In this document: positions 51,882 through 60,435 of the stretch, one piece after another
How positions within the stretch are numbered: the stretch's first letter is position 1
Layout of the letters: every line of letters starts with the position of its first letter
The notes under the pieces: generated by a model
Databases searched by the model: none
What the model was told of the DNA's origin: nothing
The model's input: only the letters and a program-made list of their open reading frames with translations
Position numbers and translations under genes: made by a program
Assembly (NCBI GenBank): GCA_025358255.1
Contig: JANYKC010000046.1
Coordinates: 1-64,000, forward strand
DNA length: 64,000 bases
Reading direction: 5' to 3'
Source: Spirochaetaceae bacterium
GTDB taxonomy: Bacteria > Spirochaetota > Spirochaetia > Treponematales > Rectinemataceae

Positions 51882-52954
51882 TTCAGGCCTCCTCCCGGGA
51901 TGGCCTCGAGGCGGGTCGCTTCCTCATATACGAGGCGATGGCGATACTTGGAAAGGAAGCTGCTGGCGGCGATGAGGATGATCATGACCCCCTGGATCAG
52001 GGCGACAAGCTCGTTGGGGACGTCGGAATAGCGCGACATGAGGTCGGCTCCGATGCGGAGGTAGGCCAGGAAGAAGGCCGCGACCGGCACATAGAGGGGA
52101 TTGTTGCGCGCGAGGATGGCGACGATCACGCCGTCCATGCCGTATCCGGGGAGGGATTGCCAGGAGAAGCGCGTATACATGCCCAGGGTCTCGATGGACC
52201 CGCCGATCCCAGCAAGGAGGCCGCCGATGAGCTGGCTGTAGATGACGACCCTGCCTGTCCCGATGCCGGAATACCGGGCGAAATTCCCGTTCACCCCCGT
52301 CACCCGGATCTGGTAGCCCCATCGCGTCCTGAACATGAGGAGGACGCTGAGGACCACGAAGGCCACCGCCGCGATGAAGCCCACCGAAACCCGGGTCCCG
52401 GCAAAGAGCTTGGGCAGGAGGGCCGACTTCGAGAAGCTGTAGGAGACCATGGCTCCCGCGTTGACGTCTCGCAGGAAGTAGTTGATGAGCCAGAGCCCGA
52501 AGAAGAGGGCTATATAGTTGAACATCAGCGATGACACGAGTTCCGAGGATCCCCACTTCACCTTGAGGATTCCGGGGATGCCGCAGAAGATCATGCCCGC
52601 CAGCCCGCCGGCACCGATCGCCACAATTGGATGGAATATCGGGGGGAGGCCCAGCTTGATCGCGATGGCGGAGGCCGTGATCGCCCCGATGAAGAAGCCG
52701 CCCTCGGAACCCAGGTTGAACTGCTTGGCCGAGAACATCACCGCAACGGAGAGCCCCGTGAACACCAAGGGAATCATGAGCTCGATGACATTGCCGACAT
52801 GTCGCACGCTGTTGACCGGCCCGATGAGGAAATACGACAGCGCCTCGCCCGGGTTCTTGCTCACGAAGAAGACCGCGACCAAGGCCAATCCCAGGGCGAT
52901 GGCGATCGCAAGGACCGTCCTCATCACCTCGAGGATCCTTCTCCGGCTATTCAT
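51878..52954 (-). CDS. Nucleoside ABC importer permease 1
   Basis: A 358-residue BPD_transp_2 permease with about nine helices and the coupling loop RWGYQIRVTGVNGNFARYSG, like YufP/NupP. SAKQFNLGSEGGFFIGAI is characteristic. It overlaps the ATPase stop by 8 bp and the next permease by ATGA. Confidence 0.92.
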   Translation of the reverse strand: MNSRRRILEVMRTVLAIAIALGLALVAVFFVSKNPGEALSYFLIGPVNSVRHVGNVIELMIPLVFTGLSVAVMFSAKQFNLGSEGGFFIGAITASAIAIKLGLPPIFHPIVAIGAGGLAGMIFCGIPGILKVKWGSSELVSSLMFNYIALFFGLWLINYFLRDVNAGAMVSYSFSKSALLPKLFAGTRVSVGFIAAVAFVVLSVLLMFRTRWGYQIRVTGVNGNFARYSGIGTGRVVIYSQLIGGLLAGIGGSIETLGMYTRFSWQSLPGYGMDGVIVAILARNNPLYVPVAAFFLAYLRIGADLMSRYSDVPNELVALIQGVMIILIAASSFLSKYRHRLVYEEATRLEAIPGGGLK

Positions 52955-54500
52955 GGCATGCCCTCCTCGTCTCCTCGTCGCCCTGCCGCTTCAGTCCAAG
53001 CATGTAGAGGCCGAGCTCTTCATCCGTGATGCCATGGACGTCGGGAATATACGCGCGGATCTCCCCGCCGTAAAAGACGATGAGGGAGTCCGAAAGCTCC
53101 ATCACCTCGTTGAGGTCGGCGGAGACAAGGAGGACGGCGGCGCCGGCATCCCGCAGCTCCACGAGGCGCTTCCGTATGAACTCAGTGGCACCTACGTCGA
53201 TTCCGCGCGTCGGCTGGTCGGCGACGATCAGCGAGGGCTCCGAGGAGAACTCCCTGGCGACGACGACCTTCTGGATGTTGCCTCCTGAAAGCATGCCCAC
53301 CTCCTGGGCCGGCGAGGAGCACTTGATCCCGTATTCGGAGACAAGGCGGGCCGAATTGGCCCGTATCGCGCGGGTCCGGGTGAAAATGGCGCCGTTGTAT
53401 GCCTTGCTGTCGTGCTCGCAGGAGAGGAGATTCATCTCCACACTCAGGGCTGAGGCGCAGCCATAGGTCATCCTGTCCTCCGGGATGTGGCAGACGCCCA
53501 GCTCCCGGATTTCCTTGATGCTCTGTCCCTGGATATCCCTTCCGCCGATGCGGATCTTGCCCGCAAGCCAGGTCCCGAGGCCTGTTATAGCCTCGACAAG
53601 CTCCCTTTGGCCGTTTCCTTCCACACCGGCGACGCCGAGGATCTCCCCGCGTCTAACCGAGAAGGAGATGCCGTTGATGGCGCGCTTGCCAAAGCGGTTC
53701 AGGATCGTGAGGTCACGGACATCAAGGACTGTCCCCTCTGGCGCAGGCGCTCCCTTCTGGACTTCGAGGATCACGTCGCGGCCCACCATGAGGCGCGATA
53801 TCTGCTGTTCGGTGACGTCGGCCACGGCGAAGGTGCCCTGGTGGCAGCCATTGCGCATGACGGTCACCCGGTCGCAGAGCTCCTTTATCTCTCCAAGCTT
53901 GTGCGAGATGAAGATGATGGTGTTGCCCTGGTCGCGAAGGAGCTTGAGCTCCCCAAACAGCTCCTCCGTCTCCTGCGGGGTGAGGACGGCTGTCGGCTCG
54001 TCGAGGATGAGGATCCTCGCTCCGCGGAAGAGGGCCTTCAGGATCTCGATCTTCTGCTTCATCCCCACCGACAGGTCACGGACCACCATCTTCGGGTCGA
54101 CGACGAGATTGTACTTCCGGCTCAGCTCGTCGGCCTCCCTGTTGGCCTTGGCCCGGTCAAGGAGGATGCCTTTCCTCGGCTCGATGCCCATGACTAGGTT
54201 CTCCGCCACGGTCAGGGAGGGAACAAGCATGAAATGCTGGTGGACCATCCCGATGCCGTGGGCGATGGCGGCACTGGGCGAGGGGATCCTGATCTCCTTG
54301 TCCTCGAGGAGGATGCGTCCTTCCTCAGGCTGGATCAGGCCGAAGAGGATTTTCATCAGGGTGGACTTGCCCGCCCCGTTCTCGCCGACCAGGCCATGGA
54401 TCTCGCCCTTGATCACGGAAAAGCCGGCGTTTTTGTTCGCGACGATTCCGTTGGGATAGACCTTGGTGATTCCTTCCATCCTGAGAAGCTCTGCTGGCAT
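52947..54500 (-). CDS. Nucleoside ABC importer ATP-binding protein
   Basis: A 517-residue double-NBD ATPase like YufO/NupO. First domain: GENGAGKST, signature LSVGMKQK, ILILDEPTA. Second: degenerate P-loop GVEGNGQRE, signature LSGGNIQK and LIVADQPTRGIDVG, the variant seen in nucleoside importers. GAGGAAG precedes the ATG at 54500. It is separated from the binding-protein gene by a structured spacer. Confidence 0.93.
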   Translation of the reverse strand: MPAELLRMEGITKVYPNGIVANKNAGFSVIKGEIHGLVGENGAGKSTLMKILFGLIQPEEGRILLEDKEIRIPSPSAAIAHGIGMVHQHFMLVPSLTVAENLVMGIEPRKGILLDRAKANREADELSRKYNLVVDPKMVVRDLSVGMKQKIEILKALFRGARILILDEPTAVLTPQETEELFGELKLLRDQGNTIIFISHKLGEIKELCDRVTVMRNGCHQGTFAVADVTEQQISRLMVGRDVILEVQKGAPAPEGTVLDVRDLTILNRFGKRAINGISFSVRRGEILGVAGVEGNGQRELVEAITGLGTWLAGKIRIGGRDIQGQSIKEIRELGVCHIPEDRMTYGCASALSVEMNLLSCEHDSKAYNGAIFTRTRAIRANSARLVSEYGIKCSSPAQEVGMLSGGNIQKVVVAREFSSEPSLIVADQPTRGIDVGATEFIRKRLVELRDAGAAVLLVSADLNEVMELSDSLIVFYGGEIRAYIPDVHGITDEELGLYMLGLKRQGDEETRRACHE

Positions 54501-54548
54501 CTTCCTCTCCCGAAAGCGGGGAAATGTGGGGGAACGCAAAAACTTGCG

Positions 54549-54558
54549 GGGACAGACC
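54549..54558 (+). repeat. GGGACAGACC motif copy in the spacer of the nucleoside operon
   Basis: Arms TGCGGG/CCCGCA (54545-54562) give six perfect pairs; TTTTCGG follows at the tail position. Confidence 0.88.
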
Positions 54559-54591
54559 CGCATGTTTTCGGCCAATCGCAAATAAAGAACC

Positions 54592-54630
54592 TGCCCGAAG
54601 GGCCGATCCGGCACCTGCGTGCCGGATCGG
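54592..54630 (-). terminator. Hairpins between binding-protein and ATPase genes
   Basis: CCGATCCGGCA and TGCCGGATCGG (54603-54630) form a perfect eleven-pair stem, and GCCC-GAA-GGGC (54592-54602) a small second one, with a T-rich TTCTTTATTT after. It would let part of the transcripts stop after the binding-protein gene or protect its mRNA end. Confidence 0.65.
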
Positions 54631-54682
54631 GAAGGTCAGGTCCTCAGGCCGTCCGGGAACCGGAAGGCTTTGGATCGAATCA

Positions 54683-55774
54683 TCAGGGCTTTACGGAATT
54701 GCGGAGGGCGTCAAGCTGCTGCGAGGTCATGCCAAAGGCACTGTCCACCTTGATCTTTCCGCTGACGATGAGGGCTTCGATCTTGTCGAGCTGGTCCCTG
54801 ATGGATTTCGGGACGACAGAGGTGTAGATGTCGTTCTTGGCAAGCCCGACGCACTTCTCGCTGAAGCCCAGGGTCTCTTCCTTGCCGTACGGCGCGGTGC
54901 CCTTGATGGTGAGCTGGACGGCGCGGAGGATGGAGTTGTCGACCCGCTTGAGGACACTGGTGGTGATGAGCTTCGCCTTCGCAGGGTCGCTGGTCTTGAA
55001 GATGCCGGCCTGGTCGGAATCGACGCCGATCGCGTAGCGATTGACATCCTTGGCGGCATCGAGCTGGCCGAGGCCGGCCTGTCCGGCGACGTTGTAGCCA
55101 ATGTCGACACCCTGCCGGTACTGGGCCAGGGCCATTTCCTTGCCCTTGGCGGAGTCGTCAAAAGAGCCGATGTAGGAGATCGCGACCTTCATCTTCGGGT
55201 CGATGTAGCGTGCGCCCTGGATGTAGCCGACGAGGAAGTCGTTTATGACAGGGATGTCCATGCCGCCAAGGAACCCGATCAGCTTGTCCTTGTTCGCCAA
55301 GGGCATCGTGGATTCGGTGACGAGGGTGCCAAGGGCCCCGGCGAGGAATGATGCCTCGTTCTGCTTGTAGGTGATGGAATAGACGTTGCCAAGGCCGAGC
55401 TTGTAGTCGACGGCGGTGTCGAAGATCACGTATTTCTTCTGGGGATAGTCCTTGGCCGCGCGCTGGAGGGCTTCGGTCATCTGCCAGGTCCCGAGGACGA
55501 TGATGTCCCAGTTGCCTTCGGAGATGTCGATGAGCGTCGGTTCCCACTTGGTCTGGTCATATCCCATCTCGATGACCTTGGTGGTCACCTTGTCTCCGTA
55601 CTCTTTCTTGATGAGGGCCATGCCGTCCGCAGCCGAATCGAAAAAGGATTTGTCGCCGAGCGTTCCGTTGAGAAGGAGAACGACCTTGAGCGGTTTTGCG
55701 CTTGTCGGGGCAATCTGCGCCGAGGCGGAGAAAGCCATGGCCAAAACCAGGACAACCAGACACAATCTTTTCAT
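54683..55774 (-). CDS. BMP/PnrA-family nucleoside-binding protein
   Basis: A 363-residue periplasmic binding protein. Signal peptide VLVLAMAFSASA ends before QIAP with no lipobox Cys, so it is soluble or loosely bound. BMP features are LLNGTLGDKSFFDSAADGMA, ITYKQNEASFLAGALG and VDIGYNVAGQAGLGQLDAAK. In relatives (PnrA) this protein binds purine nucleosides; the linked hydrolases and phosphorylase support that here. First gene of the operon, with a near-consensus promoter and AGGGAGG site. Confidence 0.93.
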   Translation of the reverse strand: MKRLCLVVLVLAMAFSASAQIAPTSAKPLKVVLLLNGTLGDKSFFDSAADGMALIKKEYGDKVTTKVIEMGYDQTKWEPTLIDISEGNWDIIVLGTWQMTEALQRAAKDYPQKKYVIFDTAVDYKLGLGNVYSITYKQNEASFLAGALGTLVTESTMPLANKDKLIGFLGGMDIPVINDFLVGYIQGARYIDPKMKVAISYIGSFDDSAKGKEMALAQYRQGVDIGYNVAGQAGLGQLDAAKDVNRYAIGVDSDQAGIFKTSDPAKAKLITTSVLKRVDNSILRAVQLTIKGTAPYGKEETLGFSEKCVGLAKNDIYTSVVPKSIRDQLDKIEALIVSGKIKVDSAFGMTSQQLDALRNSVKP

Positions 55775-55797
55775 TTAAGGCCTCCCTAGGATTCCCG

Positions 55798-55826
55798 ATC
55801 TTAGAACGGGCCTCGTGATCTGTCAA
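55798..55826 (-). promoter_or_regulatory. Promoter of the nucleoside operon
   Basis: Minus-strand TTGACA (55821-55826), exactly 17 bp, TAAGAT (55798-55803). Confidence 0.85.
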
Positions 55827-55854
55827 ATATTTTCTGGGCATCTCTCGAAGTCAT

Positions 55855-55867
55855 ATGTAAATTACAT
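55855..55867. promoter_or_regulatory. Palindrome ATGTAAATTACAT upstream of the nucleoside promoter
   Basis: A perfect 13-bp palindrome about 30 bp above the -35 box, in the 297-bp AT-rich divergent region shared with the LacI gene. Its placement suits an activator or looping repressor site. The rest of 55775-56071 holds AT-rich tracts only. Confidence 0.45.
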
Positions 55868-56057
55868 CACGCGATGAACGGGAAAGCCAATTTAAAGCAC
55901 GGCAAGGCGGCTAGTATCCATAGCTAATTTATTTACCAATATATACTTAAATGCATGCCAAGAAAGTCGACTTTTTTTCGATAATAATAACTCTATTGCC
56001 GAGCCATCAGTCTTATGTATTTTTCATGAAAACAGCCCACGATTTCATAAACCGATA

Positions 56058-56063
56058 TATAAT
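56058..56063 (+). promoter_or_regulatory. -10 box of the lacI-type gene, probably leaderless
   Basis: A perfect TATAAT ends eight bases before the ATG and no SD is present, so the mRNA should begin at or near the start codon. No good -35 is visible. Confidence 0.5.
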
Positions 56064-56071
56064 TCCGAGCC

Positions 56072-57124
56072 ATGGAAACAGGAAACGAAAAGCCGCCCGG
56101 AATTGCTGACGTAGCCGTCGCGGCGGGAGTATCGGTGGCCACAGTGTCACGCGTGCTCAATGAAAGCGGGCAAGTGACGCTTGCCGTGGCCCAGCGTGTC
56201 AGGGAAGCCTCGGCAAGGCTCGGCTACACAAGGATCCGCAAGGCCAAGACGAATGTCGGGCTCAGCCATTTTGTGGGCCTGGCCATTCCGGACATCGAGA
56301 ATCCCTATTTCGCCACCCTCATCAGGGGAGTGCAATCGGTAGCCTGTTCCCACGGCTTCGATATCGTCCTCATGGATTCGGCCATGGAGCCCGAGCAGTT
56401 GCGCAGGAATCTGCTCGCCCTGGCCAGGAAAGGCATGGGCATGCTTCTCTATGTCCCTTTCCATGGCAGGAACGAAGCCGAAAGCCTCCTGACCGGACTC
56501 AATGTCCCATTGGTCTTCATGGATCGCCGACCCGAACTCGCCGCCGCAAATTACGTAGGCTCGGAGAACGGACGAGGCGCCTACAACGCGGGCAAATACC
56601 TCCTTAGCCTCGGACATCGGGACTTCCTTTACCTTGCGGGTTCAGGGACCCTCAACACGGAAGCGGAGCGCCACGAAGGATTCATGCGAGCCCTCGAGGA
56701 GGGATCCATACGTCCGGAAAGCACCTTCACTGCCGCCTGCGACTTTTCCCTTGAGAAGGCCCATGAGACAGTGCGGACCCTCCTCCTCGCAAGACCCCGT
56801 TTCACCGCGATTTTTTCCGCGGACGATTATATGGCCTACGGCGCCCTCAACGCCCTGCACGAATCAGGACTTCAGGTCCCGACCGACATATCCCTTGTAG
56901 GCTTCGACGACATACCCTATTCCGGCATGATCTCCCTCACGACGGTAAGCCAGCCCGCCTTCCAGATAGGGGCCAACTCGATGCTCCTCGCCCTGGACCT
57001 GCTGCATGGGCGCAGGACTCCGCCCCAGAGCATAATCCTGCCAACCAGCCTCATCATACGAGGATCCTGTTCGGTGCCGCGCGATCCCCCCGCGGCCAAG
57101 GAATTGACCAAGGAGGCGACATGA
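56072..57124 (+). CDS. LacI-family transcriptional regulator
   Basis: A 350-residue repressor. The helix-turn-helix is IADVAVAAGVSVATVSRVLN and the hinge-helix region VREASARLGY; the ligand core (about 65-340) has the type-1 periplasmic fold (VGLAIPDIENPYFATLIRGV; LVGFDDIPYSGMISLTTV). Its stop overlaps the amidohydrolase start (ATGA), so it likely controls that downstream block, and being divergent to the nucleoside operon it could also act there. The effector is probably a purine or amide-derived compound, which is guesswork. Confidence 0.92.
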   Translation: METGNEKPPGIADVAVAAGVSVATVSRVLNESGQVTLAVAQRVREASARLGYTRIRKAKTNVGLSHFVGLAIPDIENPYFATLIRGVQSVACSHGFDIVLMDSAMEPEQLRRNLLALARKGMGMLLYVPFHGRNEAESLLTGLNVPLVFMDRRPELAAANYVGSENGRGAYNAGKYLLSLGHRDFLYLAGSGTLNTEAERHEGFMRALEEGSIRPESTFTAACDFSLEKAHETVRTLLLARPRFTAIFSADDYMAYGALNALHESGLQVPTDISLVGFDDIPYSGMISLTTVSQPAFQIGANSMLLALDLLHGRRTPPQSIILPTSLIIRGSCSVPRDPPAAKELTKEAT

Positions 57125-58464
57125 CCGATCGAGCGCAGTACGTCGATGCCATGATCCACGAGGATGCCGCACGCATCATCGAGCTCGCCGATCGCCTGGG
57201 CTCCATGCCCGAGGCGGGATTCAGGGAATTCCGGACCGCCGACCTCCTCGCCAGGGAGCTCCAGGACAGCGGCGCGACCGTGGAGACCGGCCTTGCCGTG
57301 AGCGGCGTCCGAGGCAGCATCGGCCCCACCACGGGGACAGAGCTCGTGCTCGTGGCCGACATGGATGCCCTGCCCACCTCCGGCGCCCCGGGCGGCATCG
57401 CCCATTCCTGCGGCCACAATGCCCAGATGGCGATCATGCTTTCGGTTTTCCGGGCCATGTCCCTCACGGGCATCCCTCAGGCCGAAGGTATCCGCCTGGT
57501 TTTCCTTGGCGCTCCAGCGGAAGAATACGTGAATCTCGATTATCGGCTCGGCCTCCGACGCGAGGGCAAGATTCGCCTCCTCTCGGGCAAACAGGAGTTC
57601 ATCCGCCTAGGCCTCTTCGATTCGGCCGCCGCCGTCCTCAAGTACCATTCAATGTGCGACTCGCCTGCCCGGATCGCCACGGTGAACGGCGAGCTCAATG
57701 GCTTCATGGCCAAGCGCGCCACCTTCACGGGAAAAGCGGCCCACGCGGGGGCCGAGCCGCATCGCGGAGTCAACGCCCTCAACGCGGCCACGATAGCCCA
57801 AGTCGCCATCAACGCCCAGCGCGAGACCTTCCAGGACCGCGACCGTGTCAGGGTGCATCCGATTTTCAGGGAAGGCGGCACCACGGTGAACATCGTGCCC
57901 GAACGCGCCGTCATCGAGACCTATGTCCGGGCAGCCACCACCGACGCGGTCTTCGAGGCCGCCGCCAAGGTGGACAGGTCCTTCGCCGCAGGGGCCATTG
58001 CCGTAGGCGCAAGGCTCAGGATCGAGGATACCCCAGGTTACCAGCCGTTGCGGACCTCGCCATTCCTCGGCGAGATCCTCGGCCGTGCCGCGACCGCGCG
58101 CATCGACAGGAGGCAGGTGGACTTCGAGGACAAGGCCACGGCTTCCGACGACATTGGCGATGTCTCGGCCATTGCGGCCACGGCGCACCTGAGCGTTTCG
58201 GGTTTCGGCGGCACCATCCACGCGGCGGATTTCTCCGTGTCGGACAAGACCAGGGCCTTCGTGTTGCCTGCGCTGATCCTTGCCGAAGCGGCGTGCGAAC
58301 TGGCTGCCGCTCGCGGCGCCAAGGCCCGCGAGGCTGCCGCCTCCTTCATCCCGAGGTGGAGCCGCGAGGAATATGTGCGCATGGTGGAGTCCCTCTTCAG
58401 GGACGTGACCATCGAATGGTCGCCGACGGAAACAGCGTCCCAGGGGACGAAGTCGCCGCGATGA
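57121..58464 (+). CDS. M20-family amidohydrolase
   Basis: A 447-residue dizinc amidohydrolase like AbgB/hippurate hydrolase. Metal-binding residues are in VADMDALPTSG (Asp), SCGHNAQMAIML (His), GAPAEEYV (Glu-Glu) and the late GFGGTIHAADF. The dimerisation domain lies at about 185-300 (ATFTGKAAHAGAEPHRGVNA). It would cleave an N-acyl amino acid or aminobenzoyl conjugate in the cytoplasm. It overlaps the LacI gene before it and the ade remnant after it. Confidence 0.9.
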   Translation: MTDRAQYVDAMIHEDAARIIELADRLGSMPEAGFREFRTADLLARELQDSGATVETGLAVSGVRGSIGPTTGTELVLVADMDALPTSGAPGGIAHSCGHNAQMAIMLSVFRAMSLTGIPQAEGIRLVFLGAPAEEYVNLDYRLGLRREGKIRLLSGKQEFIRLGLFDSAAAVLKYHSMCDSPARIATVNGELNGFMAKRATFTGKAAHAGAEPHRGVNALNAATIAQVAINAQRETFQDRDRVRVHPIFREGGTTVNIVPERAVIETYVRAATTDAVFEAAAKVDRSFAAGAIAVGARLRIEDTPGYQPLRTSPFLGEILGRAATARIDRRQVDFEDKATASDDIGDVSAIAATAHLSVSGFGGTIHAADFSVSDKTRAFVLPALILAEAACELAAARGAKAREAAASFIPRWSREEYVRMVESLFRDVTIEWSPTETASQGTKSPR

Positions 58465-58943
58465 GGGACCCTGTCGTCGACGCCCTTGCAGGAGCCGCGC
58501 CTTTCGCTCTCGTCATCAGGAACGTCAGGTACGTCAACCTCCTCACACGGGAGATCTACGATTCGGAGATCGCCGTCGCCGGCGGAAAGATAGCCCACGA
58601 GCGCCAGCCGGGAGAGGCCCCGGTCGGCGGCGGCAGGCAGGAATACCACGCAGCCGGCCGCTCTGCGATCCCGGGTCTCATTGATACCCATGTCCACACC
58701 GAAAGCACGATGAGTACACCGGCCAACACGGCAGCTGCCGAACTTGTCCACGGCACGACGGCCATCGCCTGCGCCAAGGCCGGGAAACTGCGGTATGTCC
58801 TCGAGCTCCCCATCGCCGGCCTCATGTCCGACAAGCCGATCGCTGAGCTCGCGCCTTACAGACCTTGGCCTGGTCGATGCGCGGGCGCAAGCGATCCTGC
58901 CCATAGTCAGCGGGACCTTCGCGGAAAAGGAGTGAAGCCATGA
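58461..58943 (+). pseudogene. ade: Collapsed adenine deaminase gene
   Basis: Residues 1-110 are the N-terminus of adenine deaminase (LVIRNVRYVNLLTREIYDSE; metal site GLIDTHVHTESTM; HGTTAIAC). Immediately after AKAGKLRY comes LELPIAGLMSDKPIAELA, which belongs to the far C-terminus, so about 350 residues with the remaining metal ligands are missing. A different frame of the following DNA reads LTDLGLVDARAQAILPIVSG and ends AEKE with a stop at 58935; I cannot identify it, and it may be a leftover of another gene. The fused frame ends at 58943, overlapping the next start (ATGA), so translation coupling is kept though the enzyme is gone. Confidence 0.8.
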
Positions 58944-59686
58944 AATTGCTGTTTGCCGGAGAATCGTGGATGACCTTCTCCACCCATGTAAAAGGCTTCG
59001 ACCAGTTCACGACCTCCAAGTACGAGGAGGGCGCGTGGTGCCTCCTCAATGTCCTCAAGAAGGGCGGCATCGAGGTCGACTACCTTCCTTGCCATGTCGC
59101 CGCCGAGGAATTCCCCGACACCGCGGGAAAGCTCGCCGCCTACGACGTCGTCATGCTGAGCGACATCGGCAGCAACACCCTCCTCCTCCACCCGGACACC
59201 TTCGAGCGGGGGGCGAAAAGACCGAACCGTCTCGCCGCGATCCGCGATTACGTGGCAGGCGGAGGCGGTTTTGCGATGATGGGAGGCTACATGTCCTTCC
59301 AGGGAATCGACGCCAAGGCGCGCTACGCGGCCACGCCGATCGGGGAGATGCTCCCCGTCGGGCTCCTGGCCATGGATGACCGCCTCGAGACGCCCGAAGG
59401 CATGACGCCTCATATCGTGATGCCCGCTCACCCGGTGCTCCGGAACGTTTCCCCCGATTGGCCCCACTTCCTCGGCTACAACGTCCTTCGCCCAAAAAAG
59501 GGGTTCGACGTCATCGCGACCTGCGGCGACGACGTCTTCATGGCGGCCGGAAACTACGGCAAGGGAAGGACCTTCGCCTTCGCCAGCGATGTCGCCCCGC
59601 ATTGGGGCTCGCCCGAATTCGTCGCCTGGGAATCCTACGGGACGCTTTTCAACAACATCGCCCGGTGGCTCGCGAAGGCCCAATAA
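58940..59686 (+). CDS. GATase1-like protein (PF07090/ThuA-like family)
   Basis: A 248-residue protein of the glutamine-amidotransferase-like family. The start MKLLFAGESWMTFSTHVKGF and the segment GGGGFAMMGGYMSFQGIDAK are hallmarks. The class I GATase nucleophile Cys is not evident, so glutaminase activity is doubtful. C-terminal FASDVAPHWGSPEFVAWESY is typical. It is coupled by ATGA to the ade remnant and may act in the same lost purine or amide pathway. Confidence 0.85.
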   Translation: MKLLFAGESWMTFSTHVKGFDQFTTSKYEEGAWCLLNVLKKGGIEVDYLPCHVAAEEFPDTAGKLAAYDVVMLSDIGSNTLLLHPDTFERGAKRPNRLAAIRDYVAGGGGFAMMGGYMSFQGIDAKARYAATPIGEMLPVGLLAMDDRLETPEGMTPHIVMPAHPVLRNVSPDWPHFLGYNVLRPKKGFDVIATCGDDVFMAAGNYGKGRTFAFASDVAPHWGSPEFVAWESYGTLFNNIARWLAKAQ

Positions 59687-59702
59687 GGCCGTAATCGGGA
59701 CT

Positions 59703-60416
59703 TCAGGGCTTTAACTCGACCTTGCCGCCCGGCTCGAGGACGATGACTTCCTTTCCCGTCACCGCCTTGGCGTTCTTCGCGTCGTAAAGCCCGGACTTGC
59801 TCGAATGGATCGGGACAACTCGCTTGGCCTTCATGGCCTCGGCGCAACGCGAGGCTTCGGCAGGGCCCATGTTGTAGAAGTCGTCGCAGGGCAGGAGTGC
59901 GTAGCCGATCCCGAGGCCCGCGTAGTCCGCCATCTCTGGGAGCCAGCTTGTGTCGCCCGCATGGTAGATGGAGATGCCATCGAACGAGATGAGATAGCCG
60001 AGGCATTCGCCGCGGCCGTGGTTCTTGTTCGCGGCGGGCAGGACCTTGACCGTCACCGGGCCGACCTTGAGACTCTCGCCTTCTGCGACGAGGCGATGGC
60101 CCTTGATCGAGCCCTCCACCGCCCCGACAGGGGCCGCGACCACGGTGCTTGCCTTGCGGGTGGTGAGCTTCACCTGGTTGTGGTCTCCATGGCCGTGCGT
60201 GACCAGGACCAGGTCGGCGGCCTCGGAATAGTCACCAGGGGCGTAGGGATCGATGTAGATCACGAAGCCCTCCCCGGTCCTGATCTTCACCGAGGATCTG
60301 CCGAACCAGCTGAGTTCGGCTCCTTGCCGGACAGGGGACCCGGCGTGGACATCGGCGACGGACGCAAGGATTCCGAGGGAGACAAGGGGGAGGCAGAGGC
60401 CTGCAGGCATTCTCAT
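59703..60416 (-). CDS. Exported MBL-fold protein (UPF0173-like)
   Basis: A 237-residue metal-dependent hydrolase with a signal peptide (LVSLGILASVADVHA) and thus a periplasmic location. Metal motif THGHGDHNQV, then GDTSWLPEM and PIHSSKSGLYD, resembles the UPF0173/YtkL-type branch. The ATG at 60416 has AAGGAAG upstream. It overlaps nothing and follows the chemotaxis receptor by 19 bp. Confidence 0.85.
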   Translation of the reverse strand: MRMPAGLCLPLVSLGILASVADVHAGSPVRQGAELSWFGRSSVKIRTGEGFVIYIDPYAPGDYSEAADLVLVTHGHGDHNQVKLTTRKASTVVAAPVGAVEGSIKGHRLVAEGESLKVGPVTVKVLPAANKNHGRGECLGYLISFDGISIYHAGDTSWLPEMADYAGLGIGYALLPCDDFYNMGPAEASRCAEAMKAKRVVPIHSSKSGLYDAKNAKAVTGKEVIVLEPGGKVELKP

Positions 60417-60435
60417 GATGGCTTCCTTTCCTCCT

